From contig NZ_MSJR01000003.1 of the NCBI RefSeq assembly GCF_002078605.1, forward strand, positions 248,001 through 312,000: 64,000 nt of DNA, given 5' to 3'. This stretch comes from Salegentibacter sediminis. GTDB lineage: Bacteria > Bacteroidota > Bacteroidia > Flavobacteriales > Flavobacteriaceae. The position numbers and the translations under genes were made by a program. Of the stretch, positions 43,700 through 52,713 are shown piece after piece. Each line of letters starts with the position of its first letter. The stretch's first letter is position 1. The notes under the pieces are model-generated. The model saw nothing but the letters and a program-made list of their open reading frames with translations. It was not told the DNA's origin and did no database searches.

Positions 43700-45067
43700 A
43701 TGAAAACGATATATAAACTATTCGCACTATTTTTCTTGATAGGAAGCACTTCCTGCTCTGAAGATGTCCTTGAGAAGGACCCTATTAGCAGCTTTCCTGC
43801 TCAAGGCTTTTATAAAACTGCCAGTGATGCTCAGGCAGGTGTGTACGGTATTTATGATGCCATGCAATCAACTTTTTCCAGAAACTTCGCTTTTTGGGGT
43901 GAAGGCAGGGCAGATGCAGTACAAACCAACCACTCTGGAGAACCTTTGTTGTTAAAACAAAACAATCTAAATCCAACTCTTAATTCTGCAAGTTGGAATT
44001 CGCTTTATCAAACCATTAGCAGAGCTAATTATGCTATAAAATATATTCCTGATGTTTTTGAAGGTGAGAGTGAACTTGGAACCCAATTAGTTGGACAGGC
44101 AAGAGCATTACGCGCTCTATCTTATTTCTATGCCGTAAGGATATGGGGGGATGTTCCCTTAATAACCGAACCTTATGAAAGTATAAACCAGGAGATTTTC
44201 ATTGGAAGGACGGACCAGGAACTTGTTTTGGATCAAATTGAAGCTGATTTATTGTTTGCCAGCCAGAATTGCAGGGAGCAGTTTGGAGGGGAGAGAGACC
44301 GTCTTTTAATTACAAAAGGAGGAGCAGATGCTATGTTGACACATTTTTATATGTGGAAAAAAGAGTACTCCAAAGCCATAGAATCGGCCCAACGGGTAAT
44401 GGACAACGGGATGTATTCCCTGGTAAATATTAGTGATTGGTCTAAGATCTTTACCACTGGATTTTCAAATGAGAGTATTTTTGAGATAGGGTTTAATGAA
44501 ACTCAAACTAATATGATGCGGGTGTTATATGCCCTGGGTTCTGATAGTGATTATTTCCCTAGTGAGAAATTCAGAAATTCCTTTGAGGAAGGTGATCTTA
44601 GGCAGGAATTAATATATGATGTCACCCAGGAAGAGCCCACTAAAGTTTGGAAATTTTTTGGAGAAGGCTTTAACGATGAAAGCCCTGACCCTTCTGCTAA
44701 TAATATCGTTTTATTCCGATTGGCGGATATCATCCTTCTCAAAGCCGAAGCTCATAATCAGTTAGGAGAAGTAGAAGAAGCTTTAGACTTATTAAATAAA
44801 ATAAGAGTAAGGGCCGGCTTGTCCGAATTGGATCAGGCTGAAGCATCGGCTTTATACGGTGATGTTCAGTCAGCTATTTTACAGGAACGTCTTATTGAAC
44901 TTTCCTTCGAAGGCCATCGTTGGTTTGACCTGGTGAGGACCGGCAAGGCAATTGAAGTTATGAATCCCATAAATGGACTTAGTGCTGAAGGAAATTTGGT
45001 TTGGCCTATCCATGAAAATGCGATTAACCGTAATCCAAACCTTCAACAAAATTCGTTTTACGATTAA
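43700..45067 (+). CDS. SusD/RagB-family lipoprotein (PUL2)
   Basis: 455 residues. The lipoprotein signal ends LFFLIGSTSC. SusD features: DAQAGVYGIYDAMQ, the TPR segment ARALRALSYFYAVRIWGDVP followed by LITEPY, LADIILLKAEAHNQLGEVEE, and a C-terminal RLIELSFEGHRWFDLVRTGK, the classic RagB/SusD end. It sits on the SusC barrel and binds the incoming glycan. Confidence 0.95.
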   Translation: MKTIYKLFALFFLIGSTSCSEDVLEKDPISSFPAQGFYKTASDAQAGVYGIYDAMQSTFSRNFAFWGEGRADAVQTNHSGEPLLLKQNNLNPTLNSASWNSLYQTISRANYAIKYIPDVFEGESELGTQLVGQARALRALSYFYAVRIWGDVPLITEPYESINQEIFIGRTDQELVLDQIEADLLFASQNCREQFGGERDRLLITKGGADAMLTHFYMWKKEYSKAIESAQRVMDNGMYSLVNISDWSKIFTTGFSNESIFEIGFNETQTNMMRVLYALGSDSDYFPSEKFRNSFEEGDLRQELIYDVTQEEPTKVWKFFGEGFNDESPDPSANNIVLFRLADIILLKAEAHNQLGEVEEALDLLNKIRVRAGLSELDQAEASALYGDVQSAILQERLIELSFEGHRWFDLVRTGKAIEVMNPINGLSAEGNLVWPIHENAINRNPNLQQNSFYD

Positions 45068-45096
45068 AAACTTATTGACTCTTAATAATTAGAACG

Positions 45097-46539
45097 ATGA
45101 ATAAAAATATAATAAAAACAATCGGAATCGGTATTTTGACAACGATGGCAATCTTTGCTTTTAATAGTTGTGAAATACAGGAAGATTTCAACTACAAGAA
45201 AAGCAATACTTCTGGACCACTTGGTATTTCTGCCTGGGAATACATTCAATCTCACGATTCTTTGACTTTATTGAGTGAAGCCATCATAATTGCTGATTTG
45301 AAAACCTATTATGAGCAGCAAGATGAGCGTACTTTTATTGCGCCTACCAATGCTGCTTTTAAAACCTATTTAGAGGAAAATGCTTATGCATCTTTAGATC
45401 AAATTCCTGTACCAATTTTGAGGAATATGCTACGCTACCATATTGTTAATACTCCTGTTAACTTTAATAATCCTGACCTAATGGAGAGCAATAAGCCTAT
45501 TGCTTATGAAACAGTTAATGGTCAGGTGATATATTTGTCTCATAATACGAACTATACGGGACTGGTTAATCAAGGTACCAACAGGCAGTGGGAAATCACT
45601 ACTTCGAATTTAGAGGCTACCAATGGCGTTATTCATGTAGTGCCTTCTATTGTTTATTTTTCTGCATTAACTGGAGATATTAATGCTCCAGACCCTTCAA
45701 TTGTAAGAGATACTATTTTTCCGTTACATGATGCTTATGTAAATGGAGGGTCGCAAAAGGATGCTAATTTCGGGAATGATCCTTTATTAAAAGTGAAAAA
45801 TGTTACGGGAGACGGACTTTATGATCGTAAAGCTTTTTTAATGTTTGACCTTAATGATTTTGACAAAGAAGGGGTTATAACAGATCTACAATTCGAAATA
45901 GCCGTAAGGTTTACTCATGCGAAAGGAGTGAATTTAGACCTCTATTCGGTTCAGGATACTTTATGGACTGAAAATGAATTAACCTGGAACAATGCCACCT
46001 TCCCGGAGGCAGATCCCATTGCGAGTATAATTACGACAAAAGTAGCAGCCTTTAACTATAATATTACCGACTACTTTCTCGAACAGGAAGATTTAGGAAA
46101 AATATCCTTTATGTTGGATGGTGCTGCTGGAAGTGACGAAACCGATGATTTGGCTTCAAAAGAGAATACCGATTATAATATGCCAATGCTCATTGCTACA
46201 CTTGCTTCAGGGGATTCAGTGCTTACCATAGAAAATAATAACGGCTTTACTGTAGAAAGAGAAGGAACGGTAGTTCTCAAAACTGATAATCTATTAATAG
46301 AAGGAGCTGGACCGCAGGATGTGATATACACCATAGAAGAAGCACCTCAACATGGTTGGTTAATTAAAGGAGCCAATGTATTAAAAGAAGGAGATCAGTT
46401 TACCCAGTTGGATATCGACGTTATGAACCTCCTATATATTAATGATGGAAGTGGTGATCAAGATATGATCAAGGTGTCGGCTAAAGACAGAGCAGGAGCC
46501 CGCTTAGATGCATTTGACGTGGAAATCTTAATTCAGTAA
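45097..46539 (+). CDS. Surface lipoprotein with FAS1, DNRLRE (CBM96-like) and cadherin-like domains
   Basis: 480 residues. A signal ends IFAFNSC (lipobox). Residues about 40-190 form a fasciclin (FAS1) domain (FIAPTNAAFKTYLEEN, LRNMLRYHIVNTPV, ATNGVIHVV). Residues about 205-375 match the DNRLRE/CBM96 jelly roll (DAYVNGGSQKDANFGNDPLL, KAFLMFDLNDF, LTWNNATFPEADP). Residues about 380-480 resemble a CSPG-type cadherin-like repeat (GTVVLKTDNLLIEG ... LLYINDGSGDQDMIKVSAKD). It has no enzyme motif and is probably the surface glycan-binding protein of PUL2, 29 bp after susD. The CBM96 assignment is by pattern only. Confidence 0.78.
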   Translation: MNKNIIKTIGIGILTTMAIFAFNSCEIQEDFNYKKSNTSGPLGISAWEYIQSHDSLTLLSEAIIIADLKTYYEQQDERTFIAPTNAAFKTYLEENAYASLDQIPVPILRNMLRYHIVNTPVNFNNPDLMESNKPIAYETVNGQVIYLSHNTNYTGLVNQGTNRQWEITTSNLEATNGVIHVVPSIVYFSALTGDINAPDPSIVRDTIFPLHDAYVNGGSQKDANFGNDPLLKVKNVTGDGLYDRKAFLMFDLNDFDKEGVITDLQFEIAVRFTHAKGVNLDLYSVQDTLWTENELTWNNATFPEADPIASIITTKVAAFNYNITDYFLEQEDLGKISFMLDGAAGSDETDDLASKENTDYNMPMLIATLASGDSVLTIENNNGFTVEREGTVVLKTDNLLIEGAGPQDVIYTIEEAPQHGWLIKGANVLKEGDQFTQLDIDVMNLLYINDGSGDQDMIKVSAKDRAGARLDAFDVEILIQ

Positions 46540-46542
46540 AAA

Positions 46543-47313
46543 ATGTTAAAACAAGAAATTAAATACTTTAATAAATCCCGTTTAATTGGGTTATTAATGA
46601 TCTTAATAACTTTTTCATCTTGCAGCCAGACCAATGATGATGAGGTAGTTGATCCAATTAAGACCAATCGTATAATTGAATTTTCGGGATATGAATGGAT
46701 AGTAAGAGATACCGAAGCCACCAAAAAAGGTCCTGGGCCTAACTACTTTTCTTCTTCAGAAGAAAATGTATGGGTGGATGAGCAAGGTAGATTACACCTG
46801 AAAGTTGTTCAACGTCAGGGGATTTGGTACTGTTCAGGCGTAGACCTAAGAAGATCTTATGGTCATAATAAGTATGTTTTTTATGTAAGCAGTGATGTCA
46901 ATAATTTGGATGAGAATGTTGTTGCCGGTCTCTTTACCTATATGAATGATGAAGAGGAAATAGATATTGAGTTCACCAGATGGGCTGATCCAGATAATGA
47001 AAATGCGCAATTTGCAGTACAACCCTCCTATTTAGCCGGGAATAAAGTACGATTTGATATTACTCCAAGAGAAAACCATTTAACCACCCATTTTTTTGAC
47101 TGGAAACCTACTAGTATCGACTTTAGAAGTAGTTATGGCCATAGTCTGGAACCAAAAGCTGAGGATATAATTCATTCGTGGACCTATACTGGAGAGAATA
47201 TTCCTCCGGATAGCAATGAACGTTTGAAGATCAATTTATGGCTTTTTCGAGGTAACCCACCAGTCAATATGGAAGAAGCAGAGATCATAATAGACAAGGT
47301 TGAAATTCTATAA
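46543..47313 (+). CDS. GH16-like lipoprotein
   Basis: 256 residues, start 3 bp after the previous stop; an N-terminal hydrophobic segment ends ITFSSC (lipobox). The jelly-roll core shows GIWYCSGVDLRRSYGHNKYV and the GH16-type catalytic string EEEIDIEFTRW (E-x-D-x-E). Flanking residues differ from laminarinases such as the one in PUL1, so a different polymer is likely. In some GH16-like proteins the site is inactive; here all three carboxylates are present. Together with the lyase it may make the first cuts at the surface. A strong terminator follows at 47477. Confidence 0.72.
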   Translation: MLKQEIKYFNKSRLIGLLMILITFSSCSQTNDDEVVDPIKTNRIIEFSGYEWIVRDTEATKKGPGPNYFSSSEENVWVDEQGRLHLKVVQRQGIWYCSGVDLRRSYGHNKYVFYVSSDVNNLDENVVAGLFTYMNDEEEIDIEFTRWADPDNENAQFAVQPSYLAGNKVRFDITPRENHLTTHFFDWKPTSIDFRSSYGHSLEPKAEDIIHSWTYTGENIPPDSNERLKINLWLFRGNPPVNMEEAEIIIDKVEIL

Positions 47314-47476
47314 TAAATACAGGTTTAAACCTTGCATGAATTAAGTGACAAATTATATCAATTTAACTAATTAACCAGTCTCAGAAGGTATTTTTTAATA
47401 GTTCAAGAGGGCAGGTCTGGAGGAACTGCTAGGGTTAGCTAATGTCCTTTAATTTAATATTATAGTAGTTCCTTAT

Positions 47477-47513
47477 GGGAATCCCGGAAGATTATGCTTC
47501 CGGTTCCCTTTTT
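47477..47513 (+). terminator. Intrinsic terminator inside PUL2
   Basis: GGGAA-tc-CCGGAAG pairs with CTTCCGG-TTCCC around a 6-nt loop, followed by T5. It lies in the 247-bp gap between the surface-protein genes and nagB. The remaining gap has a weak -7-like TAACTTTT just before nagB. Confidence 0.85.
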
Positions 47514-47560
47514 CACAAAGTAAGTGTTATTCTGGCACTTATAACTTTTAAAATTTAAAG

Positions 47561-48337
47561 ATGGATACCGATACTTTTTCAAAGTTAAATATTAATGTAT
47601 ACCCCACTAAAGAGTTAGTAGGAAAGGCAGCTGGTAAGGCTATTGAAGATGAAATAAACAGAATCCAGAAGGAGAAAAAGTTCATTAGAATAGTATTTGC
47701 CGCAGCACCCTCTCAGGATGAAACCTTAAAATATCTTGTTAATTCTAATAAAATCGATTGGCAGAGGGTAATAGCATTCAACATGGATGAATACCTTGGA
47801 TTACCTTCAGAGGCTCCACAACATTTTTCTGAATATTTGAAAGTACATCTATTCTCAAAAATTAATGTTGGAGAAGTACACCTTATCGATAGTCAGTCTA
47901 ATGCAAAAGAACTCTCGAAATTTGAAGAAAAAATTACAGAAGAACCTATTGATGTCGTGTGTTTAGGGATTGGTGAAAATGGCCATATTGCTTTTAATGA
48001 TCCCCCTGTCGCCGATTTTAATGATTCTAAGATAATAAAGATAGTAGAACTTGATGAGGTTTGCCGGCAACAACAGGTTAATGATGAGTGTTTTGACGAA
48101 TTAGAAGATGTTCCCAAAAATGCAATCACCTTAACAATTCCGTTCTTAATGAAAGGGAAAAAGTTATTCTGTATTGTAACCGGTGAGAATAAGGCTGATG
48201 CCGTTTACCACACCCTAACAGGAGAAATCGATGAAAGTTGTCCGGCATCTATTCTTCGGTTACATCATGGATGTTCCTTTTATTTTGATAGTTCAGCCAT
48301 TGAGAAAATCGAAAACAAGTTGAACTATGAGAACTAA
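47561..48337 (+). CDS. nagB: Glucosamine-6-phosphate deaminase
   Basis: 258 residues of the NagB/SugP isomerase fold. Family signatures: the catalytic-base segment FNMDEYLGL, GIGENGHIAFNDPP with the ring-opening histidine, and KNAITLTIPFLM. It turns glucosamine-6-phosphate into fructose-6-phosphate and ammonia. The product feeds glycolysis; the substrate would come from NagA, encoded further down the same locus. Its last 11 bp overlap the lyase gene. Slightly shorter than E. coli NagB, consistent with lacking the allosteric tail. Confidence 0.92.
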   Translation: MDTDTFSKLNINVYPTKELVGKAAGKAIEDEINRIQKEKKFIRIVFAAAPSQDETLKYLVNSNKIDWQRVIAFNMDEYLGLPSEAPQHFSEYLKVHLFSKINVGEVHLIDSQSNAKELSKFEEKITEEPIDVVCLGIGENGHIAFNDPPVADFNDSKIIKIVELDEVCRQQQVNDECFDELEDVPKNAITLTIPFLMKGKKLFCIVTGENKADAVYHTLTGEIDESCPASILRLHHGCSFYFDSSAIEKIENKLNYEN

Positions 48338-50249
48338 TAGAGGAGAGTTCTTAAAATTAGCTGTTACTGGTGGGCTTGGGATTTGCTGTATTAATCCATT
48401 CCTGGCAAGTAATTCTTATATAAATATAGGGCTGCTTGCAGAAGATCTTAAGAAAAGCAACTTCCCTTTTTTTAAATATATAGAGAAATATCAGATCGGA
48501 GAAATAATTCCAAAAGATCAAGGGGGGAAATTAGTTCATATGGAATTATTGGGAACTGAAAATGATAAGGAGATTACTGATCTGGTTAAGAATGGAATAA
48601 TTGAAAAAGAATTTGGGGTTAACATTGGGTGGGATATTTATGAGGATACTCAAGTTGAAAAAAGTGTTTGGTTAAACCGTTTTTATTTTCTTCCATCCTT
48701 TGCCAGAATGTATTTCCTCACTAAGGAGGTATCCTATACGGAAACGATGATGCATTATATTTCAATGTGGATCCGGGAAAACCCACTTTCAGAAGATGGC
48801 CTCAAAAAAAATTATAATTGGAGAGATATGCAGGCCGCCTGGAGAGCTATCCATTGGACCTGGTGTCTTTTTCTAACAGAGGAACAATTAAAGAAAGAAG
48901 ATAAGGAAGTTATAGAAAAATCTTTGCAAGAACATGGAGAAGTATTAGTTAACTGGTTTGGAAGACAGGAATTAAATGAATTCAATCATCAGGTTCATGG
49001 AGGCTTGGCCATGCTATATTTGGGAGTGTTTTTCCCCCATTTTAAAAACGCAGGGGAATTAAAAAATACGGGAATTACCATTCTTAAGCACCATCTTAAC
49101 AATGCTTTTTATACCGATGGAGGTAATGTAGAACAGATGTTTGGCTATTATCCTTTTGAGACACATATTTTTAGGGATTTTTTATTAATAGGTGAAAGTA
49201 ATAATATCCCGGTACCTAGAAATCTAAAATCTTTTTTAATAAAAATGGGGGATTTTATGAAAACAGTTGCTCAGCCTAATCAAACCATGCCCCCAATAAA
49301 TGATTCCTATGAAATGCCTATAGGGCCGAGCATAGATATTCTTGAGGATATTTTAGAGACTTCTATTAAGGGAAGAAATTCAGCTTTGTTTGAGGAAACC
49401 CAATTTGCCGTTTTCCGGACATTAGGTAAGGAGAATGCCTGGTATGCTACCTGTAATCCTGCAAAAACCATTGGCGCTCATTCTCATGCCGGCAGATTAG
49501 GCTTTACCTTGTGGTATAGTAACAGTCCCATTATCGTTGAAAGTGGAGTTAGTAATTATGATGACCCTAAACTAGTATCGTGGTATAGAACCTCCAGAGC
49601 TCATAATACGGTATTAATTGATGGGCAAAGTGATTTTGAAACATCTACCGACGTTTTATGGGCATCAAAAAGAGAAACTGAAAATAAAGTATTGGAACTG
49701 GAAGAAAATGAGATTTTTTCTTCGTGTAGCATGCTTTCTCCCAAATCAAAGAAAGTGAATTCAGGGGTAAGCTGGACTCGCACTTTAGCAATTGTTAAAT
49801 CGAAGTTTGTCATTCTTCACGATTGTTTTAATACCGATCTTGAACATGATTATGAATTACTTTTACATTTCCCTGATGGGGAGTTCTCTAACCAGGGAAA
49901 AAACCTTTTGTGGAAGTCAGGGAGCAATGCCTTTAAGATACTAACTCCTAACCCAGATTTATATCAAAGTGTAGCTATAGAAAATGGTCTGATTAATAAA
50001 AATGCAACGCATATTGCGGCTCCTATAGTTTCTTATAAATTCAAAGAAAAGGGAGTAACACACTCAATACTTGTCATTGCTCCGAATCAAATTGAGCTGG
50101 ATATGGAGTTGGAATCAAATAAGGATGGGATAGGAGTGAAATTTTCTGAAAATATGGAGGAGGAAGTATTTCTCCTGGTAAAAAATCCGGATGCAAAACA
50201 GTTGAGTGCCTTTGGACAAATTTCAAAAAAAGAATTTAATGTATTATAA
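48327..50249 (+). CDS. Heparinase II/III-family polysaccharide lyase
   Basis: 640 residues. The N-terminus (NRGEFLKLAVTGGLGICC) looks like a Tat-like or lipoprotein export signal with only one of the twin arginines. The alpha/alpha toroid (about 60-370) includes NYNWRDMQAAWRAIHWTWCL and NEFNHQVHGGLAMLYLG (likely Asn/His of the site); the heparinase II/III beta-sandwich (about 385-600) has GAHSHAGRLGFTLWY, ESGVSNYDDP and WYRTSRAHNTVLIDG. These lyases cleave uronate-containing chains by beta-elimination. The exact PL family (12, 15, 17, 21 or 33) cannot be fixed by eye. Neighbouring nag and uxu genes suggest a hyaluronan-, chondroitin- or heparosan-like chain. Confidence 0.85.
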   Translation: MRTNRGEFLKLAVTGGLGICCINPFLASNSYINIGLLAEDLKKSNFPFFKYIEKYQIGEIIPKDQGGKLVHMELLGTENDKEITDLVKNGIIEKEFGVNIGWDIYEDTQVEKSVWLNRFYFLPSFARMYFLTKEVSYTETMMHYISMWIRENPLSEDGLKKNYNWRDMQAAWRAIHWTWCLFLTEEQLKKEDKEVIEKSLQEHGEVLVNWFGRQELNEFNHQVHGGLAMLYLGVFFPHFKNAGELKNTGITILKHHLNNAFYTDGGNVEQMFGYYPFETHIFRDFLLIGESNNIPVPRNLKSFLIKMGDFMKTVAQPNQTMPPINDSYEMPIGPSIDILEDILETSIKGRNSALFEETQFAVFRTLGKENAWYATCNPAKTIGAHSHAGRLGFTLWYSNSPIIVESGVSNYDDPKLVSWYRTSRAHNTVLIDGQSDFETSTDVLWASKRETENKVLELEENEIFSSCSMLSPKSKKVNSGVSWTRTLAIVKSKFVILHDCFNTDLEHDYELLLHFPDGEFSNQGKNLLWKSGSNAFKILTPNPDLYQSVAIENGLINKNATHIAAPIVSYKFKEKGVTHSILVIAPNQIELDMELESNKDGIGVKFSENMEEEVFLLVKNPDAKQLSAFGQISKKEFNVL

Positions 50250-50259
50250 ATTATCGACA

Positions 50260-51822
50260 ATGCGGAGTTTTAAAGACCTATCAAAGTTAATAGTGATTGT
50301 TTCACTCTTATTCGTTCCATTTTTAGGAAGTACCCAGGAAAAGTCTAAGCCTAATGATGAAGATTTTGAAGTTAAGGGTTTTCATTTGGATTTACGTATT
50401 CAAATTATGACTCCAGAAGCTTTAAAGGAATTTGCTGATGAAATTGCTGAGCTTGGTTTAAATACCCTGGTCATGGAATGGGAGGGCACTTATCCGTATA
50501 AAAAACATGCCACAATATCCAATGAATATTCTTATACAAGAAAGGAAATTGAGGATTTTATTGCCTATTGTGAAGAGATAGGAATCCAGGTAATTCCACT
50601 TCAACAAAGTTTAGGACATGTGGAATATATTCTAAGAAACCCTCGCTATAGTTATCTTAAAGAGGACAGAAAAGATATATCGCAACTTTGCCCGATAAAA
50701 ATTGAAGAAAGTGCAGGATTGTTCAGAGACCTCTTCACTGATTTAGCGCAAATGCATAATTCAGATTATATACATATTGGAGGGGATGAAACCTATCTTT
50801 TGGGGCATTGTGAAGATTGCCAGAAAAAGGTCCAGGAACAGGGGAAGTCTAAGCTTTTTGTAGATCATATGAAAGCCATAGCCGAAATAGTAATAGATCT
50901 GGGAAAAAAACCGGTTATGTGGGCTGATATTATTTTGAAATATCCGGAAGCTGCCGAGGAACTTCCCAAAGAAACCATTTTTGTGGATTGGAATTACGGA
51001 TGGAAGATTAACCACTTTGGAGATATCCCCAAGCTACAGGAAAAAGGATTTACATTCTGGGGAGCACCTTCGATCCGAAGCCATCCGGATAACTGGTATA
51101 TTACAGACTGGAAAACACACTTTGCTAACCAAAAGGATTTCATTCCATATGCACGGCAAGCAGGATATGAGGGGCTAATAATGACCTCATGGTCAACCAC
51201 TGGCCTATATGGTTTTACCTGGGATGTGGGATATGAAGTGGTCGATATGGTTCAGATTAGAAATACTTATCCCATGTCTGGATTTAGGATTCTTATAGCA
51301 AGCTATGCCCAGGCCCTTAAGTCTGAAGATGCAATTGATCCAAAGGAATTTGTACTTAATTATTCTGAAGAACGTTTTGGAATTAGTAGACAGGAGGGAG
51401 AGACACTTTGGGATTATTTTTCCAGACCTGCTGAATTGATCCAAAATGCCAAGCCTGCAAAAAGTGAAAGTATAGCGCAGATGTATAATGATTTCAGTCA
51501 ATTAAATTCACGTCTGCATGGGATTAACCCTAAAAGGAATAAAGAGGAATTCGAGCATTTTAAATTAATGGCTGATTTAAGAATGCATTATTTAGATTTC
51601 AAAATGGTTGAGGCCAAATATAATTCACCTGATTTCTCAACAAACCAGGTTCCCCAACTTGTCGATGAACTGGACCAGATCTTTGCAGAGGCAAAAGAAT
51701 TGAATAAGCGTTTTTCCTCCTTGCAGAAAGGGTTTTTGTATGATGCTGAAATCAAGGAACAAAATGAGATTAGGCTTGAACCTGTAAAGGTTTTATATAA
51801 TCGTCTTGTCAAATTGAAATAA
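50260..51822 (+). CDS. GH20-like glycosidase lacking the usual N-terminal GH20b domain
   Basis: 520 residues from the ATG at 50260, which gives the signal peptide RSFKDLSKLIVIVSLLFVPF and starts 10 bp after the lyase stop; an earlier frame start lies inside the lyase gene. A TIM-barrel shows FHLDLRIQIMTPEALKEFAD, EIGIQVIPLQQSLGHVEYIL and the GH20 catalytic pair in YIHIGGDETYLLGHC (D176-E177). The GH20b preceding domain of normal hexosaminidases is missing, and a helical C-terminus (about 390-520) follows. It is probably a retaining exo-glycosidase for N-acetylhexosamine or a related sugar, different from the canonical GH20 at 55444. Confidence 0.75.
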   Translation: MRSFKDLSKLIVIVSLLFVPFLGSTQEKSKPNDEDFEVKGFHLDLRIQIMTPEALKEFADEIAELGLNTLVMEWEGTYPYKKHATISNEYSYTRKEIEDFIAYCEEIGIQVIPLQQSLGHVEYILRNPRYSYLKEDRKDISQLCPIKIEESAGLFRDLFTDLAQMHNSDYIHIGGDETYLLGHCEDCQKKVQEQGKSKLFVDHMKAIAEIVIDLGKKPVMWADIILKYPEAAEELPKETIFVDWNYGWKINHFGDIPKLQEKGFTFWGAPSIRSHPDNWYITDWKTHFANQKDFIPYARQAGYEGLIMTSWSTTGLYGFTWDVGYEVVDMVQIRNTYPMSGFRILIASYAQALKSEDAIDPKEFVLNYSEERFGISRQEGETLWDYFSRPAELIQNAKPAKSESIAQMYNDFSQLNSRLHGINPKRNKEEFEHFKLMADLRMHYLDFKMVEAKYNSPDFSTNQVPQLVDELDQIFAEAKELNKRFSSLQKGFLYDAEIKEQNEIRLEPVKVLYNRLVKLK

Positions 51823-51827
51823 TTAAG

Positions 51828-52685
51828 ATGAAAGTGAGTCTCATACCCTTATATGCATTTATAATTGCCGTCTTTTTTCTGGTAGAAGGGGTGCATAGTC
51901 AGGTCCGGGATAATGAAAGGATGAGGAATTTCCCAACAATTATAAAGGAAATTGATTCTTTTCCGAAGAAAGAAGATGTATGGGTTTTTTTATTGGCTGG
52001 ACAGTCTAATATGGCCGGTAGAGGATTGGTAGAAGCAACTGATACTATTGCACATCCAAAAATATTTGCATTAGATATCAATGATAACTGGATTCAAGCC
52101 AAGGCTCCTCTTCATCGGTATCAACCTGCTCTCACCGGACTTGGTTCGGGAATATTCTTTGCCAGGGAACTCATTAAAAATGTAGATAGGGATGTAAGTA
52201 TTGCATTGGTCCCCTTAGCAGTAGGGGGCACTTCAATTGATTATTGGCTAAATGATGAGCAGATACAAGGAATAAAATTAAGGAGTAATTTCAACAGGAT
52301 GCTTCAGCTAGCTATGGAGAAAGGAAGCCTTAAAGGAATCTTATGGCATCAAGGGGAAAGCGATGCCTTTTTAGATAAGATTCCAGAATATCAACAGAAA
52401 TTGGAAACCCTCTTTCAATATTTTCGGTTGTATAGTGGAGAAATGGAACTGCCCATAATAACGGCTGAATTAGGAGCTTTCGCTTCTACCGGTGAAACGA
52501 GATTTTTATGGCAAATGATCAATAAGAAGATTGAGAGTATTGCATTCAAAGATCCAAATATTATCCTTGTTAGAACTGATGATTTAAAGGCACGACATGA
52601 TAATGTTCATTTCGATGGTGCTTCTCAGAGGCTCCTTGGTTTCCGATATGCACGTGCTTATCAACATCTAGCATTAACACAATAA
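51828..52685 (+). CDS. SGNH-type carbohydrate acetylesterase (SASA/CE6-like)
   Basis: 285 residues with a signal peptide (cleavage near VHSQ). The SASA-domain pattern is clear: nucleophile S60 in LAGQSNMAGRG, PLAVGGTSIDYWL, ILWHQGESDAF, and the catalytic D-x-x-H in HDNVHFDGASQR. These enzymes remove O-acetyl groups from sugars such as sialic acid or xylan. No sialic-acid genes are nearby, so here it probably deacetylates the PUL2 polymer before the lyase or glycosidases can work. It starts 5 bp after the GH20-like gene. Confidence 0.88.
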   Translation: MKVSLIPLYAFIIAVFFLVEGVHSQVRDNERMRNFPTIIKEIDSFPKKEDVWVFLLAGQSNMAGRGLVEATDTIAHPKIFALDINDNWIQAKAPLHRYQPALTGLGSGIFFARELIKNVDRDVSIALVPLAVGGTSIDYWLNDEQIQGIKLRSNFNRMLQLAMEKGSLKGILWHQGESDAFLDKIPEYQQKLETLFQYFRLYSGEMELPIITAELGAFASTGETRFLWQMINKKIESIAFKDPNIILVRTDDLKARHDNVHFDGASQRLLGFRYARAYQHLALTQ

Positions 52686-52713
52686 AACACTAAGTATTTA
52701 ATTTTCTCTAACT

